From Trochalopteron elliotii (taxonomy: Eukaryota; Chordata; Aves; Passeriformes; Leiothrichidae): a stretch of DNA of 64,000 nucleotides. The DNA lies in assembly GCA_024734555.1 (NCBI GenBank), contig JANPWX010000097.1, forward strand, positions 6,757,832 to 6,821,831. The letters run 5' to 3'. The notes beneath the pieces are model-generated. The model made no database searches. It was not told where the DNA came from and saw only the letters and a list, made by a program, of their open reading frames with translations. Within the stretch, counting starts at the first letter, position 1, and each line of letters begins with the position of its first letter. The position numbers and the translations under genes are program-made. Of the stretch, positions 36,389-47,849 are shown piece by piece.

Positions 36389-36580
36389 GCAATAAGTCAG
36401 TTAGCTACAGCTTGCTTCAGCTTCCCATTTATAAAAAGAAAGGATGGTTTTCCTCCGTATCTCAGAGATGGGCTAAGCATCTTAAATCATTAATGTCTCT
36501 AAAGTGCATTCATTTCCTCAGATGGAAGCTCCTACTGATGTGTGAAGTATTATTAGGATTATTATTGCTAATAAATAAGG
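36389..36580 (+). mobile_element. MIR-like (CORE-SINE type) SINE remnant
   Basis: The order of motifs follows the tRNA-derived MIR/CORE-SINE family: AATAAGTCAGTTAGC, TGCTTCAGCTTCCCATTTATAAAAAG, then TTAAATCATTAATGTCTCTAAAGTGCATT. After CCTCAGATGG it ends with the tail GTGAAGTATTATTAGG...ATTATTATTG. All are diverged from the usual CAGTTTCCCCATCTGTAAAATGGGG and TAAAGCGCTTTGAGATCC forms. The element is old, in plus orientation and roughly full length without a clean 5' promoter region. A 189-codon reading frame crosses it and is not a gene. Confidence 0.65.
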
Positions 36581-38412
36581 AAGGCAGGGCAATTTTATTT
36601 CTTGGTTGGCTCACACAGGGCACAAGAATGCAGAGACTGGGAAAGATGGTAATTTGTACCAAAGGTGACCCCTTGCCAGTGCTAAGCTTAAAGGCAACAT
36701 CTGTAAAACACAAAGATAAACCCTCTAGGATCCTGGTGGGTTACTATCCCACTGGAGACCTCCCCAGGAGTGCTGACCCCCTGGCAGCCCCTGTGGGGCC
36801 AGTGGCAGGAGCTCTTGGCCTAGCTAGTGGAGGCGTGTTCTGCCGCCCTGTCCTGAACTCCACCAAGTATTGTGGGTGGCCCAGAGGGGGAAACCTGTGC
36901 AGGAGGTGATTTTTGCCTCTCCTTAGATGCCTGACGTTTTTCTGGGGTGCACCTTGTCTAAAGCAAGGGTGGGCATTGGGGGATCATACCCAGCAGTCTG
37001 AGCAGATGCACCCACAGTTTTGCAGACCTGAGACATAGCATTTGCTGAGCCAAAAGAAACTGTTTTCCTACACAGGCAAGGGAGGGAGGAAGGGAGGCAC
37101 CTCTGCAGAGCAGCTCACTCCTGTGGACTGAAGCCAGTGCCTACTGTTTCCCAGTGACCACCAAGGCCCCTCAGGCACCTGCATCCCTCACTTAAAAAGT
37201 GATGAGCCACTAGGGCTTTCCCCAAGTGGCAGAGCAAGCAGCAGGGGAAGCCATCCCTTGTCTCCTTGGTGCTCGAGTGGGCTATGTGGGGTTCCACACT
37301 GCATCTCAGCCCCTGTCTAAGGGACAACCCTCCCACTGTGTGAGTGTTGCTAATTGGAGGGTTGTAACCTACAGACATTTTTGCCAGCACATTTTCATAT
37401 ATTAAAGCATGGCTGTAAAAAAAGAAATTTCAGGGTGGTGGATTAATGTTACTTGGTTCTGGCCAAGTTAATAAAATATGGTCTGAGTTACTGCCAGGCT
37501 GTTTAATTCACTTTTATTCAAAGTGGCTGGGTAATTTCCCTGAGGTTGGCTCAGTGGGAAGCAGAGTCAGCTCTGGCTTTGTCTGCTCCTGCGTGTCACC
37601 TTCCTGGCTGGCAGCAGTGGCTGTGTCCCCAGAGAGCTGGGAGAATGGCAAGCAGGGGAACTTCCCTCCAGCAAGACATCATGTGCTGGGGTCTGCAGGG
37701 TGACATCCATCTTGTCCTGAACCAGGAGGGAGCATGGACTGGGAGCACATGTTTTCACAGTCTGCCAGCTGCATGCAATGCTATGAATGGCACCAAAGGT
37801 GTGGTTGCCTCGTGGCTGCCCTTCCTGCAGGTTGGTCCAGGATGGCCAGCATAGCCATCAGCCCCAGCAGCATTGAAAAGAATCAAACTGTCCCCTTGTG
37901 CCCCAAATCCAAGCCTCAGCTGTGCAGGTGGTCAGAGGCACCGTGGCACTGGGGCTCAGCAGCAGGGGCACTGCAGCCTCCTGCAGCTCCTCCCTGCCCA
38001 GCAGGGACGAGGAAGGGCTGAGCATCTTTCCTCAAGGGGTGAGCAACACCAGCAACCTCCATGCTCTAAAGAAAACCTTTCATATCTCCCCACCTTGCAC
38101 TTCAGCTCCAGTGGAAGTGATATTTGCAAAGGCAGTGCTCTATCTGTGCAAGCTCTCTTTCTTACTGGCATCCTCCAGCTGATTAGTTGCCCCCTTGTTT
38201 CTAAACCAAATTTTGTTCCTCTGCCCACCTGCACGGCAGAACTAATCACTGGCACACTCTGTGGTACCTGGCACTAAAAATCAGTGTAGAAGTGCATTCC
38301 TGTATGTGCTCTGAATCATCATGAGGTTCCCAAGCTTTAAATGGGAAGCAGAACACGTTGCTTTCTAGATGGACAAATGAAATTTTACGCAGTCCTCTTG
38401 CTTCTGAAACAA
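36581..38412. other. unique DNA, no gene recognised
   Basis: Mixed composition with no CpG cluster. Overlapping frames up to 134 codons have no recognisable domain. Confidence 0.5.
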
Positions 38413-38512
38413 GCTCTGAATCATGCAGAGGGCGAGGTGCCAGAAGTGGCTCTGCTCTCATCCTGGCTCCACTACTAACTTACTGTGTGGCCTCCAAAAA
38501 ACCTCTGAGGGG
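38413..38512 (+). mobile_element. MIR-like SINE fragment, 5' half
   Basis: CATCCTGGCTCCACTACTAA, CTTACTGTGTGGCC and AACCTCTGAGG at about 38459-38509 follow the MIR pattern (TCCTGGCTCTGCCACTTAC..., GCTGTGTGACC, AACCTCTCTGAG) in the right order. The 3' CORE and tail are not recognisable. Plus orientation, strongly diverged. Confidence 0.55.
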
Positions 38513-41500
38513 GTAAATCCTGGTCCTTCCTCCTCCCCACCAATATCCCCAAGGCAGGGGACACTCGTGGGGGGCCACAGGGCTTCATGCACAGGGGAAC
38601 AAAGGAAGGAAATACCTCTCATAGGCTGTGATACCGTGCTCCCCAGAAGAATGTGGCTTTCCTGCTTTCTTTGCCTTTTGCCCCTGTCCTGGGCTGCTGG
38701 CAGAGGAGGATGCTCCCAGTGCCAGAGGGTGCCACAGGGTGCTGAGCAGGGGGCTGGGAGCCACAAAATGAACTCCATGAGGCTGCACAAATCTTTTGAG
38801 CTCAGAGATGTAGATCCTCCTGCTGCACTGATAAAAGCCTGGATTCCTAGGTAAATAGAGTACATTAATATTTATTTTAAAAAGCTTGGAATCATGATTT
38901 AATATTGTAGAAAGGGCTATTCTTACATGGGGTTTGCAGAGCTTCTTCTAATACAATATTTTCTGTCTTCAGACATGGTAACCCAGTAAGCTCCATTACC
39001 ATGCTAATACTATATAAAAATGATCCTTTATTATAAATCATACTGCACACCAAAAAGGATATAAATAGAGTCCCAGTGCAGCATTGGCATGCCTCATATT
39101 TCTCCTGGTTCACATTAAATGAGCCACTAAATTACAGTGTCCTTCTTTATAATATCATCCTCCAAAGCTGAGCATTTTGTGTGTTACGCAGGGCTGCTAT
39201 AACAAGAGAAATTAGCATGGCTGGTTTAATTCAGGAAGTCTGCCATGCATGTTAGAGAAAGAGTGTTTAAACGAGCTAGAATGAGAAATTTCGTTGTCCT
39301 TTCAGAAAACTCACTACTTGGAACGTGTGCTTTGTGTGGGGCTTTGCTCAGGCCTGACCCACAGGCTCTCTGCAGGGGTTTAGCTGCTCCCTCAGCTCCA
39401 GCAGCAGAGAGGTGAGGGTAAAGGAAAGGACACCCCACCCCATTCTCCTGCTGCTGCTCTGAGGTGCGTGCTCCTTGGATACCCTCTGGGGAGCCTGGGG
39501 AAGTTTGGTTGCCAGAGAGAGGCACTAGTGGGGCAGAGGGGGAGATGCTGCAGGGGCTAGAGGAGCCATCTTCAGATTGGGGTCCTGGTTTTGGTGTGCT
39601 GCAGGTTTGTCTGCTAACAGCATTGGAGTTATTGCTGATTTATGTGAATCCAGGTGCAGGCAGGTTCAGGCCCTTGCTTAGTGATGCTGGCAATTTTTTC
39701 ACTTTTGCGGTTCTCACCTGCAGAAACAGGGAGGTATTTTGCCCACAGAATTGATGCCTGTCTGTTTGTAAAGCAGCCCAGTCTTCTCCATGACAGCCAG
39801 GGCTACAGAAATTCTGGGAGTTATTGTCTGTATTGCAGAATAAAAATATGGTGTTCAGAACTGGGGGGGATGATCCAGCTTGACTGTCATCTCTAATGAT
39901 GGTATCTGACCACACTGAAGAAGAAAACCCTCCTGCAGTCCAAGGAGCTGCATATGCCTTCAGGGACACATAAAGTAATTCAGGTCAAAAATGTAGGTTG
40001 TTTTATTTAGCAGACAAAGAGGTGGGGAAAGCAAAGAAGAAGAGGGAAAGAGGAAACAGGCTGCTGCAAAAATACAATCTCCATTAAGAACTTTTCAGGA
40101 TTTCCCCCCAAAATTTAAAGTGAAATGGAGATATCTGAGTTTCAACATTTCCTTGCTAGCCTTGCTAGGTCCCAGCTCACACTTTCAGGGACCCAAGTCA
40201 GTTTCCTGCAGGGCAGAGATAAGGGTGAGCAAATGGAGTTCACAGCTGGATGCAAGGAGGCAAGGTCCTGGCATAAATGGGCTACCAAACCTTCTCAGGG
40301 GCAGCAGCTGGGCCAGGGGAGTCGAGGAGGCCCAGAGTTGGCATAAGCAATTGATAAGGAGTGTACTCCAGTCAAAGTCACCCAAGAGTTCATTATCTGC
40401 AGAGCTGGAACACTCCAAGGAAATTTTCAAGTCAAATTGTCTTCGGCAAGGAAATGTGTCCCCTCACCCATGCTGGGAGGCTGCAGGCTCTGTGGCCTAT
40501 GAGGATGCCTAGCAAAGCAAACTGTGCTGTGAATAATCAATGAAAACTAAAGGTTTCTATTACCTGCAGTGCTCCATGACCATGTGAGATAATATAGAAA
40601 TGGCAGGCAGCCTCCTGGAAGTGAAATAAAACCTCTAGAGTGCAGCCCTTGGCATCATATCCCCTCAGCAAAAATCCCAAAGCAAATTGGGGTTATGCAA
40701 GCTGTGAAATACCCAGCCTCAGCGCTGAATTGAGGAAGCTGCCAGGACCACATCTTGCTGCTTCCAGAAACATCTGTCTCCTCTTGGCAGGGAAGGTTAT
40801 AAATCCCCTGAAGTTTAGTGTGCAGACCCCATCAGTGGGGAGGTGGAAGCAGCAAACCTCAGCTGCAAGGCTGAAGCCTGAGCACCAGGCAGTCCTAGGG
40901 CAGCTTAGTCCATTCCTCCCACCCCTTCCTAAACACAGGAGCTGCCCAGTGGAGAGCACAGCCTTTGACCTGCACCAGCTGCTACCAGCAGCGATGCTCA
41001 AGCCCCTTTCCAGTGTAGATCGTCTTTGACCTGTACATCCCTGGCTGGAGGCTGCTCAGCAGATGAACAGACTTCCCTGTACTTGCACATTGACCAAAAT
41101 ATTGCTGCTGTCAGCAGAGTGCCACATTAAGGACTGCTTGCAGGGCAAGGAAAGAAAAGGTGAGACATAGTGAAATCTTCAGCCCCTTCTATCTCTGTCC
41201 TCCTGAGCCCCTGGAGAAGGGCTCTCACAGAGAGTCATTAATTTTGAGACCTTGGGTTTAAAATTGATCTTGCACAGTAGAGATCACAGGTGAAGCAGCA
41301 ATGGGCTCATAAGAGACAGGTTGAAATGTGATGTCTTTAGCTATTCCCAGGGCAGAACAGGGTATGACCTGCACAGCCTGGACCACAGTCCCCACTCTCT
41401 TAAAGCCTGGAGAGTTTGGGTTAGCCTATGACAGAGACAAAGGAGCTCACAGGAAAACCTGATGGCGTTTGGATCTTGTAGTTCAATACAAACCCATTTC

Positions 41501-43103
41501 TGTAATTTAAGAAATATTTAATAATAATTAAAAAAAATAAAAAAGAAAGAAAAAGAGATGATGACGTATCATTTATCACAGGGAGACAGTGGTATGCTGC
41601 ACTATCCCTGGGCAAATGTTACACTGAAGGATAGTGCTGTCATAATTAAAGTGGTGAGCTAGCATCTCTTACAAGCACAATTTTTGTCTTTCCCCCTTAA
41701 AAATCTACATGCAAAAGCACAAAGTTAGCTATAACATTGATAAAGGAGGTCTGGTCCCAAGGTGGAATTTTTGGTCAGATTTAAAGTAAATCAAATATAA
41801 CACCTTAAAAATAGCAGTCTTCAGCAAAGCCTGGAAGCTTCAGTGATTTCTTTCTACTTTGCAACCAGAAAGACAACCAGGGTACAGAGGAGGAGCAGAG
41901 AAAGAGAGATTAAAACAGCTTTAATTTTAGGACTTGTCTCATCAAGAGATAGTATGTGACACCAAAAATGAGTCCAATTAAAAATGTTTATACCTTAAAG
42001 TTGTTTAATTAGCACCTTCAGAAGTTTCACGATGTTTCCCCACTAACTTCCTCTCTTCTGATGCACATACATGCAGTGGCAGCTGGTGCTGGAGAGGGAG
42101 GGTCAGGGCTGCTCCAACCATATCCCAAGCCTGGATTTTAGTCCTTTGAGGGCATATCAACCTCCCAGCAAAGTCTTGGTGATGAAGGGGCTGCAGAGGC
42201 TACCAGAGGTGCTGGAGGATGCCCCTTCCACGGCCTTTGATGTTGCAAATAAACAAATGAAATGAGACATCCAACCTACCCCATCAGCCTGGGCTAAGAA
42301 ACTTGCCCTGAATGTGCTTCTGTCCTGGAACACCATGCCAGTGCTGGGTCTCTCCTTTGAGCTGTGTTTTGCACCAGTCCTCCAGTACTGATGGCAGGCA
42401 CAAGGCTGGCCTCAGCCTTTGTGTCCTGCATGTAGCACATGTGCCATGCTGGCCCACATATGGGGAAAGAGAAAGAAACCGTCCCTCCATCCTCCCATCT
42501 ATGGTACACCCTGGAGAGTTAATGAGAAATGCCTCATGAGCACTGCACATTCTGCTTCCTGCTAGGAAACTCAACCCCAAATGGGTCCCCTCCCAGATCC
42601 ACTCCCTGTACCAGTGCCAGAGGTGGTCCCACAGACACAGACTATGGTCAGGGGAACAAACCTTGCCAAGCTTCTGTGTTTTGGTTGCCATGGCAATATG
42701 CTCATCCCTGTTGGAGTCGTTTGGGGAGCACAGAGGCTCAGGAAATGACAAGGAGAAATGTGAGGGCATGGCACATTGTGACAGTCACAAGGTGGGGAAC
42801 CTGACTAAGTAAGAAGGTGAAGTAGGTTTCTTTTGGCCCTGTCCCTGTAGGAGCCACTGCCAGCCAGTCGCAGCATGGCTTTTGGTGGCAGGTTACCATG
42901 ATCCAGAGGCTGGTTAGCTGCTGCAGGGCAGAAGCCCCATTTTTGGGACCTTGCACGGAAGTGACTGCAAAAAACAACCCATTTTTAAATGTTTTTTTCC
43001 CCAGATTTTTACAGATGTAGGAGGAATCAGGAATATAAGTTAGGGCATTTCATAGCACAAGATTTCCTCTGGCCAGGAAGAATAATGTGAAGTGCTAACT
43101 GAA
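38513..43103. other. unique DNA, no gene recognised
   Basis: The part 38860-39240 is AT-rich with ATGCTAATAC, TTTATTATAAATC and similar cores and looks like a conserved-element candidate. A-rich low complexity lies at 41520-41555. Frames reach 161 codons (minus, 42284-42769) with no domain. No further repeat is recognised. Confidence 0.5.
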
Positions 43104-43475
43104 TTTCACAGAATTGCAGAATGGTTTGGGTTGGAAGGAAACTTAAAGATCATTTAGTTCCAAACCTCTTGCAATGAGCAGGAACACCTTCAATTAGACC
43201 ACGTTGCTCAAAGCCCCATCCAACCTGGTCTTGAACACTTCCAGGGATGGGGCATCCACAGCTTCTCTGTGCAGCTTGTTCCAGTGCCTCACCATCCTCA
43301 CAGTAAAGAATTCCTTCCTAATATCCAATCTAACCCTGCCCTCTTTCAGTATTAAGTAGTTACCCATGTCCTCATAAAAAGTCCCTCTCCAGCTCTCTTG
43401 TGGCCTCTCTTCAGGTACTGGAAGTCTCGAAGTTTCCCCCAGAGCCTTCATGGAGTCCTGACTCTTCCTCAGTCA
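43104..43475 (-). mobile_element. CR1 LINE 3' end with ORF2 C-terminus, minus strand
   Basis: This is the clearest young CR1 copy in the window. The left end at 43104 carries the reversed tail repeat (TTCACAGAATTGCAGAATGG), followed by the reversed 3' UTR (GGGTTGGAAGGAAACTTAAA). On the minus strand an open frame of 85 codons (43194-43451) contains LDIRKEFFTVRMVRHWNKL and DAPSLEVFKTRLDGALSN, then stops with TAA at the family's normal ORF2 end. FFTVRVVRHWN and LEVFKARLDGAL are the family forms. The 5' part of the element is missing, as is usual. The intact reading frame over the remaining ORF2 portion suggests a comparatively recent insertion. Confidence 0.93.
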
Positions 43476-43887
43476 TGATCCCTAGCCCTTTTGTGGAGTT
43501 CATACAGAATATAATTTTTTGTTCACATTGTTTTGACAACAACACAAAATTTGGAGGTCTACCATCTGGACTAACACCTCATCTTGCTGACTGAACATCA
43601 ATCTATAATGGAAAGTATATAAAAGACGTCCATGCTGGATTAAACAGAGCACCTCACCTATTAGTCTCTTTCTAACACCTTTGGGCCCTGTATATACATT
43701 GTGTCATATGTATAAGCTTGTGTTCTTAGGTCCTAAAAATAATAATAATTTACTTATTCATTATAAATTTCTGTTTATAGGCTATACCTACAAGAGATAC
43801 AGTGCCAGGCCGTTAGACATCAAAGGCTCCATGTTACAGGCAATCGCAAAAGAGAAGTCAACATGATTTTTCCAGGAGCTCATTTCA
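43476..43887. other. AT-rich unique DNA between two repeats
   Basis: Contains AATAATAATAATTT at about 43738-43752. No gene or repeat family is recognised. Confidence 0.5.
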
Positions 43888-43985
43888 CTATAACAACAGT
43901 AATCCTGAATTTACATAGTGCCTTTGATCCAGACTGCCAAAGCACTTTGTTCTCTGATGGAGAAACAACATACAAGTTAGGATTC
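43888..43985 (-). mobile_element. MIR-like SINE fragment, minus strand
   Basis: TTTACATAGTGCCTTTGATCC and CCAAAGCACTTTG (43910-43950) are the reversed forms of the 3' SINE motifs GGATgaaAGGCGCTATATAAA and CAAAGCGCTTTG. GATGGAGAAAC at about 43957-43967 is the reversed GTTTCCCCATC. The order is correct for a minus-strand copy with an internal deletion. It matches the same family as the copy at 36389-36580. Confidence 0.55.
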
Positions 43986-45689
43986 AATTTGCTCATCATT
44001 GGCATGGATTGGGAGGGTCAGTCTTCAACAACATTCAGCAACTCAAACAGTTTATACTCATAAAATGAAAGGGAAATTTTAAGTTTGGCAAAGGAAATGT
44101 ATGATCATCTTAGAGAGGATTTTGCTAAAATAAATGGAGTTAATGGTCCTACTAAAGTGAAAGTCAAGGTTCACCTTGGAAATCATCTTTGTGTCACTGT
44201 TGACCAGGGACAGTGAAAGGTTATGCTGGCTTCTGACAGCCAAGTCTAGGACTGTTCTGTTACCTCACCACTTTAGATTTCCCCTACTTTGTTACGCTGA
44301 CATTAGTGGAAAAATTATCACAGCCTTGGTTCAGGGCAGGAAAACTTGAGATAGGCACAAGCTGGTTTGCAGCAGAAAGCCAGCTTCAATCCTCAGTCAG
44401 TCACAGAAGAGAGGCTAGACACTCTGGCCTTCCTGATGATCATATCATGACCAAGACAATTCCTTTGATGGATCCTTCTGAAATATAAATTAACTTAAGC
44501 ACTTCTGATCTTAGAAAACAAGGGACATTTGGGTATTTTGACTGACACAGTCACAGAAGGTAAGGGCTCTATCAGTCTTAGCAAGTAGAGCAGCACAAGA
44601 GCAGTGCTGGTGTGCTGTCAGTCCCTTTTACCTGTGATTGAGCAGCCACAGGTTGGGAGACCTCAGGTGGACACCTGCATCTCCTCTCCCAGGACAGTGT
44701 CACGCAGCAGCCCAGCTTGCATGCTGCAATCCTCTTTCACAGTATGAATCACCAAACCACAGTTATGTGGCCTGACCACGAGATGTGTTTCTTTCATCCA
44801 AACTAAAATGCTTGTGAGAGGTACCTTATGTGTCCTGGTCCTGCAGCCTTGGCTCCAGCTTTGCTTGTACTCCCCCTAAAGCCAAGTTCCTGCGTGTACC
44901 ACCCTTCCCTAGCTGCAAGGTTGAAGTGTTCACAGGCAACAAGGGAGCAGAGTAGTGATATCTATGCTTCGAGGAGAGCAAACACCCCAAGCTAGATTCA
45001 TTGGAGCAAAGTGAAGCAAGTGAAGCAAGGTCTCCCCCAGCTGTGCACTACTGTGGATGTGGACCCTCGTTCTGCACGCTGGCAGAGTCCTACAGCACAC
45101 ACAGAGCTAAGAATTGTGCTGGAACAGTGTGTTGTGACAGTGGCTTTCCTGAAGCATTTGGCCTTAAACCTCTGTAAACGCCCTATACTTTGGGTTTAAA
45201 GCTGCATTGAAAAAAGCCCTTTGCTGCAAGATTCAAGAGATTACCAGTCTGCAGGGTAAACAATGGCTTCTATTTTGCTGCAAACTGATGTTCTTTTCTG
45301 GAAGTGGTTAACTCCAAAATGATGCAAATACTACTGTCAGCCCCTTTGACTCTCCCTGCTGACAATCTTATCATTCAGCTAAAATCCCTCTCCCACAAAC
45401 CCACACTGCCTCTCAAAGAGCCAAGAGTGCTTGTTATCCCCTTCCCAGCTGCCAAAACCCTCCAGCTGCCTCATAATTACCCCTGTAATGTGCTTCTGCA
45501 TATCCAATACATAGATCTGCAGCACACTAAAAATTTAAGGACAACATAAAATAAAGGAACAACAAATTAAGGAGCACAAGGGGTCCTGGAGCAACGACAT
45601 TGTTAATTTTTCTGTTTACTTCACTGATAATAGCTATTTTTGAGCCAAAACTGCTGTACAATAAAGTGGCACACTTGAGCACAGCTGAA
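43986..45689. other. unique DNA, no gene recognised
   Basis: Short frames only. No CpG cluster, repeat family or splice-flanked exon is seen. Confidence 0.55.
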
Positions 45690-45890
45690 TGTCATGGATT
45701 CATTGCTTAAGGTCAGGAGAAACCATTATGATCATCAAGTGTAACCTATTGCATAACAGATCCACAGTACCACCCCAGTCATTTCTGAGGCTTTCCCGCA
45801 ATTTCTTTCAGATTTGCAGATGCATCTGTTAGAATGTCACCTAGTCTTGGCATAAAGACTGAAAGGTCTGGAGAGTTAACTAGGATGCTA
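45690..45890 (-). mobile_element. old CR1 LINE 3' UTR fragment, minus strand
   Basis: Read on the minus strand, the order is CTGTTATGCAATAGGTTACA, TTGATGATCATAATGG, TTCTCCTGACCTTAA. This follows the ancient CR1 3' end (TGTTATGCAGGAGGTCAGAC, TAGATGATCATAATGG, CCCTTCTGGCCTTAA). Farther 5' on that strand, matches to the ORF2 C-terminal DNA extend to about 45890. The subfamily is the turtle-like one, different from the copy at 43104. Confidence 0.75.
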
Positions 45891-45906
45891 GGATGATAGA
45901 AAAGCC

Positions 45907-45995
45907 TTTTTTTTTTTTTTGGGGGGGGGTGGAGCGTGGGGGATTGGTTTTGGTTTTTTGGGACTTTTTTGTTTTAATTTGTTTGTTTGTTTGTT
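45907..45995. repeat. T14-G9 homopolymer pair and GTTT repeat
   Basis: T14 (45907-45920) is joined directly to G9 (45921-45929). Then come GT-rich DNA and a GTTT tandem at about 45979-45994. Pure low complexity, next to the end of the CR1 fragment. Confidence 0.85.
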
Positions 45996-47849
45996 ACCCT
46001 CATATAACATTTAGACCCTCTTTTTCTCCTCTGCATCTGTTTTGTCTTTGCATCTAGCAGATTGTACATTTTCCCTAAATGGAAGTCCCCATTCAGAAAT
46101 CTATTTCCTACACTAGCACTGTTATCAAGTTGCCTTATAATTTCTGAATTATGTGAAGTAGATCACTGTGTAGTCTCCCATCACAGGGAGTACTTCCTGG
46201 CCCTTGTACATTCTCACCTATTCCCTCTATGTGCTTTCATTTAGCCAAGCTCACCTTGCAGTATAAGGGTCTTTGCACAAAGCTCTGTTCTCCCTCAAAA
46301 GTCATCAGAGTAGACAGTCCATGTCCTGGGTACTTGACTGCCCTTGGCAGCGGTGTGCTCTGATCTCTAAAAGGAGAAGAAATGTCCATGTCACTCAGAG
46401 GTCTTGACCATTCTCTAATTATTTTCCCCTGGCTCTGCTGGCAGGTGGGTCAGGGTGGCTGGGTGAATGGAGCAGCACCTTGCTGGGGGCAGATGAAGAC
46501 AGTTTGCATGTGTGGGTCACAACTCCTGCTGCCTCCAGCTATTACTAATAGGCAGTGTGAGCCTTGCAGTCCCAGCCAGCCAGCATACAGGGCCACCTGC
46601 CTGCCTGAATCACACTGGCTTTTGCCAGTTGTTCAAGATATTTCCCCTTCCACATTGCTGTACAAAAGCAGGCTGAATGTGTGCAACTTCTAGTATATCT
46701 AGCAACACATCAGGAGCAGGCTCTTTGGACATATTTATTTTTGGCCCATCAGATCCTAGTGCCATGCACAGTGTGGAATGACTGAAGGAATGTGCAAAGA
46801 CAGTAATTAACTGCAGAACAAAAAGCCAAAGCAACAACTGGAGCATGGTTCTAGGGTCTGGATGTCAGGTTGGTGAGGCATCTGAGAGGGGTTTCTATTT
46901 GCCAGGCCTGTTCACCCAACCCTACTTGTAATGCCATCTGGGAAACCAGTATTTTATCAAACCTGAAAATGCAGAATGAGTCCCACGGATATAGTGGGAA
47001 ATGAGCCTCCATCCTTAGAGTTCCATGGATAAACACCAAGCAGCAGGTAGGTATTGCTGATTCAGCGACCCTTTCTGGGTTGTGCTCATTCTGCTACAGG
47101 ACAGCTTTAGAAAAGACTGAGATATTTTGTTTTCATAACTTTTTAACCTTTTCCTTCCCAAAACAGTGTTTGTATTTATTTTGGCACCTTGAATGTTTCA
47201 AAGAGAGGATCAATTTGAATTTGCTTAAGCATTTTTCCCCCTTAATCCCATTAAGTCAGTCTCTAATTCTTTCCAGGGCTCCCTTCTGTGGAGCTATTTC
47301 CTCTTGGAATCATTTACTTTCTGTGGATTGGGGGAATTAATGAGGCAGATGCTACTTTCATTCTCATCACTGTAAGCCCAAAACAACTTCAGCAGTTTGC
47401 TGGCATAGGTCCAGGTTTCACTGGTGTAAATGAGGTCAGAATTTGGCTCACTGTGCTTACTTTTGCTAAGAGATAAGGAGGTTACCGAAAACAAGAAGTC
47501 TTGTGCAGTTTGGGAAAATCCAGTTGGAAGTGGGTGAAGCTCATCATTTCATTGAAAGTCTGAGTTTCTGCATTTCCCCACTGAGAGGCTGTGCTGAGCA
47601 CCACAGATATTCAGGCAACACAGCACACTGGTAAGCAACCACTCAGGGAAATAAGGACAAAGACATTCCAGAATGTCAGAATTGTCTACAGGAGCAAATT
47701 GCACTGGCACAAACCTAAGTCACACTGAGGCAAAATTGAAAGTTAAGAAATATAGAGAAAGATCAACTGGCTGTGTCAGTCAGTGTTCAGGGGTCTCACA
47801 GGGAAGGAGGAAGCAAACAGAAAAACTGAGATACATGCAGACAACTCAG
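45996..47849. other. unique DNA, no gene recognised
   Basis: Mixed to AT-rich. Frames are at most 103 codons. Faint CR1-like similarity may begin as early as 47660, but I can defend it only from about 47850. Confidence 0.5.

Noticed and set aside
36340..36909. 189-codon plus frame with a hydrophobic stretch
   Set aside because: It reads straight through the MIR-like SINE remnant at 36389-36580, so the hydrophobic part comes from repeat sequence.
43194..43451. 85-codon minus frame with strong protein similarity
   Set aside because: Not a host gene: it is the C-terminal end of CR1 ORF2 and is listed as part of that element.
45921..45948. G9 run followed by GGGGG as a G-quadruplex
   Set aside because: Only three usable G runs lie within normal loop lengths.
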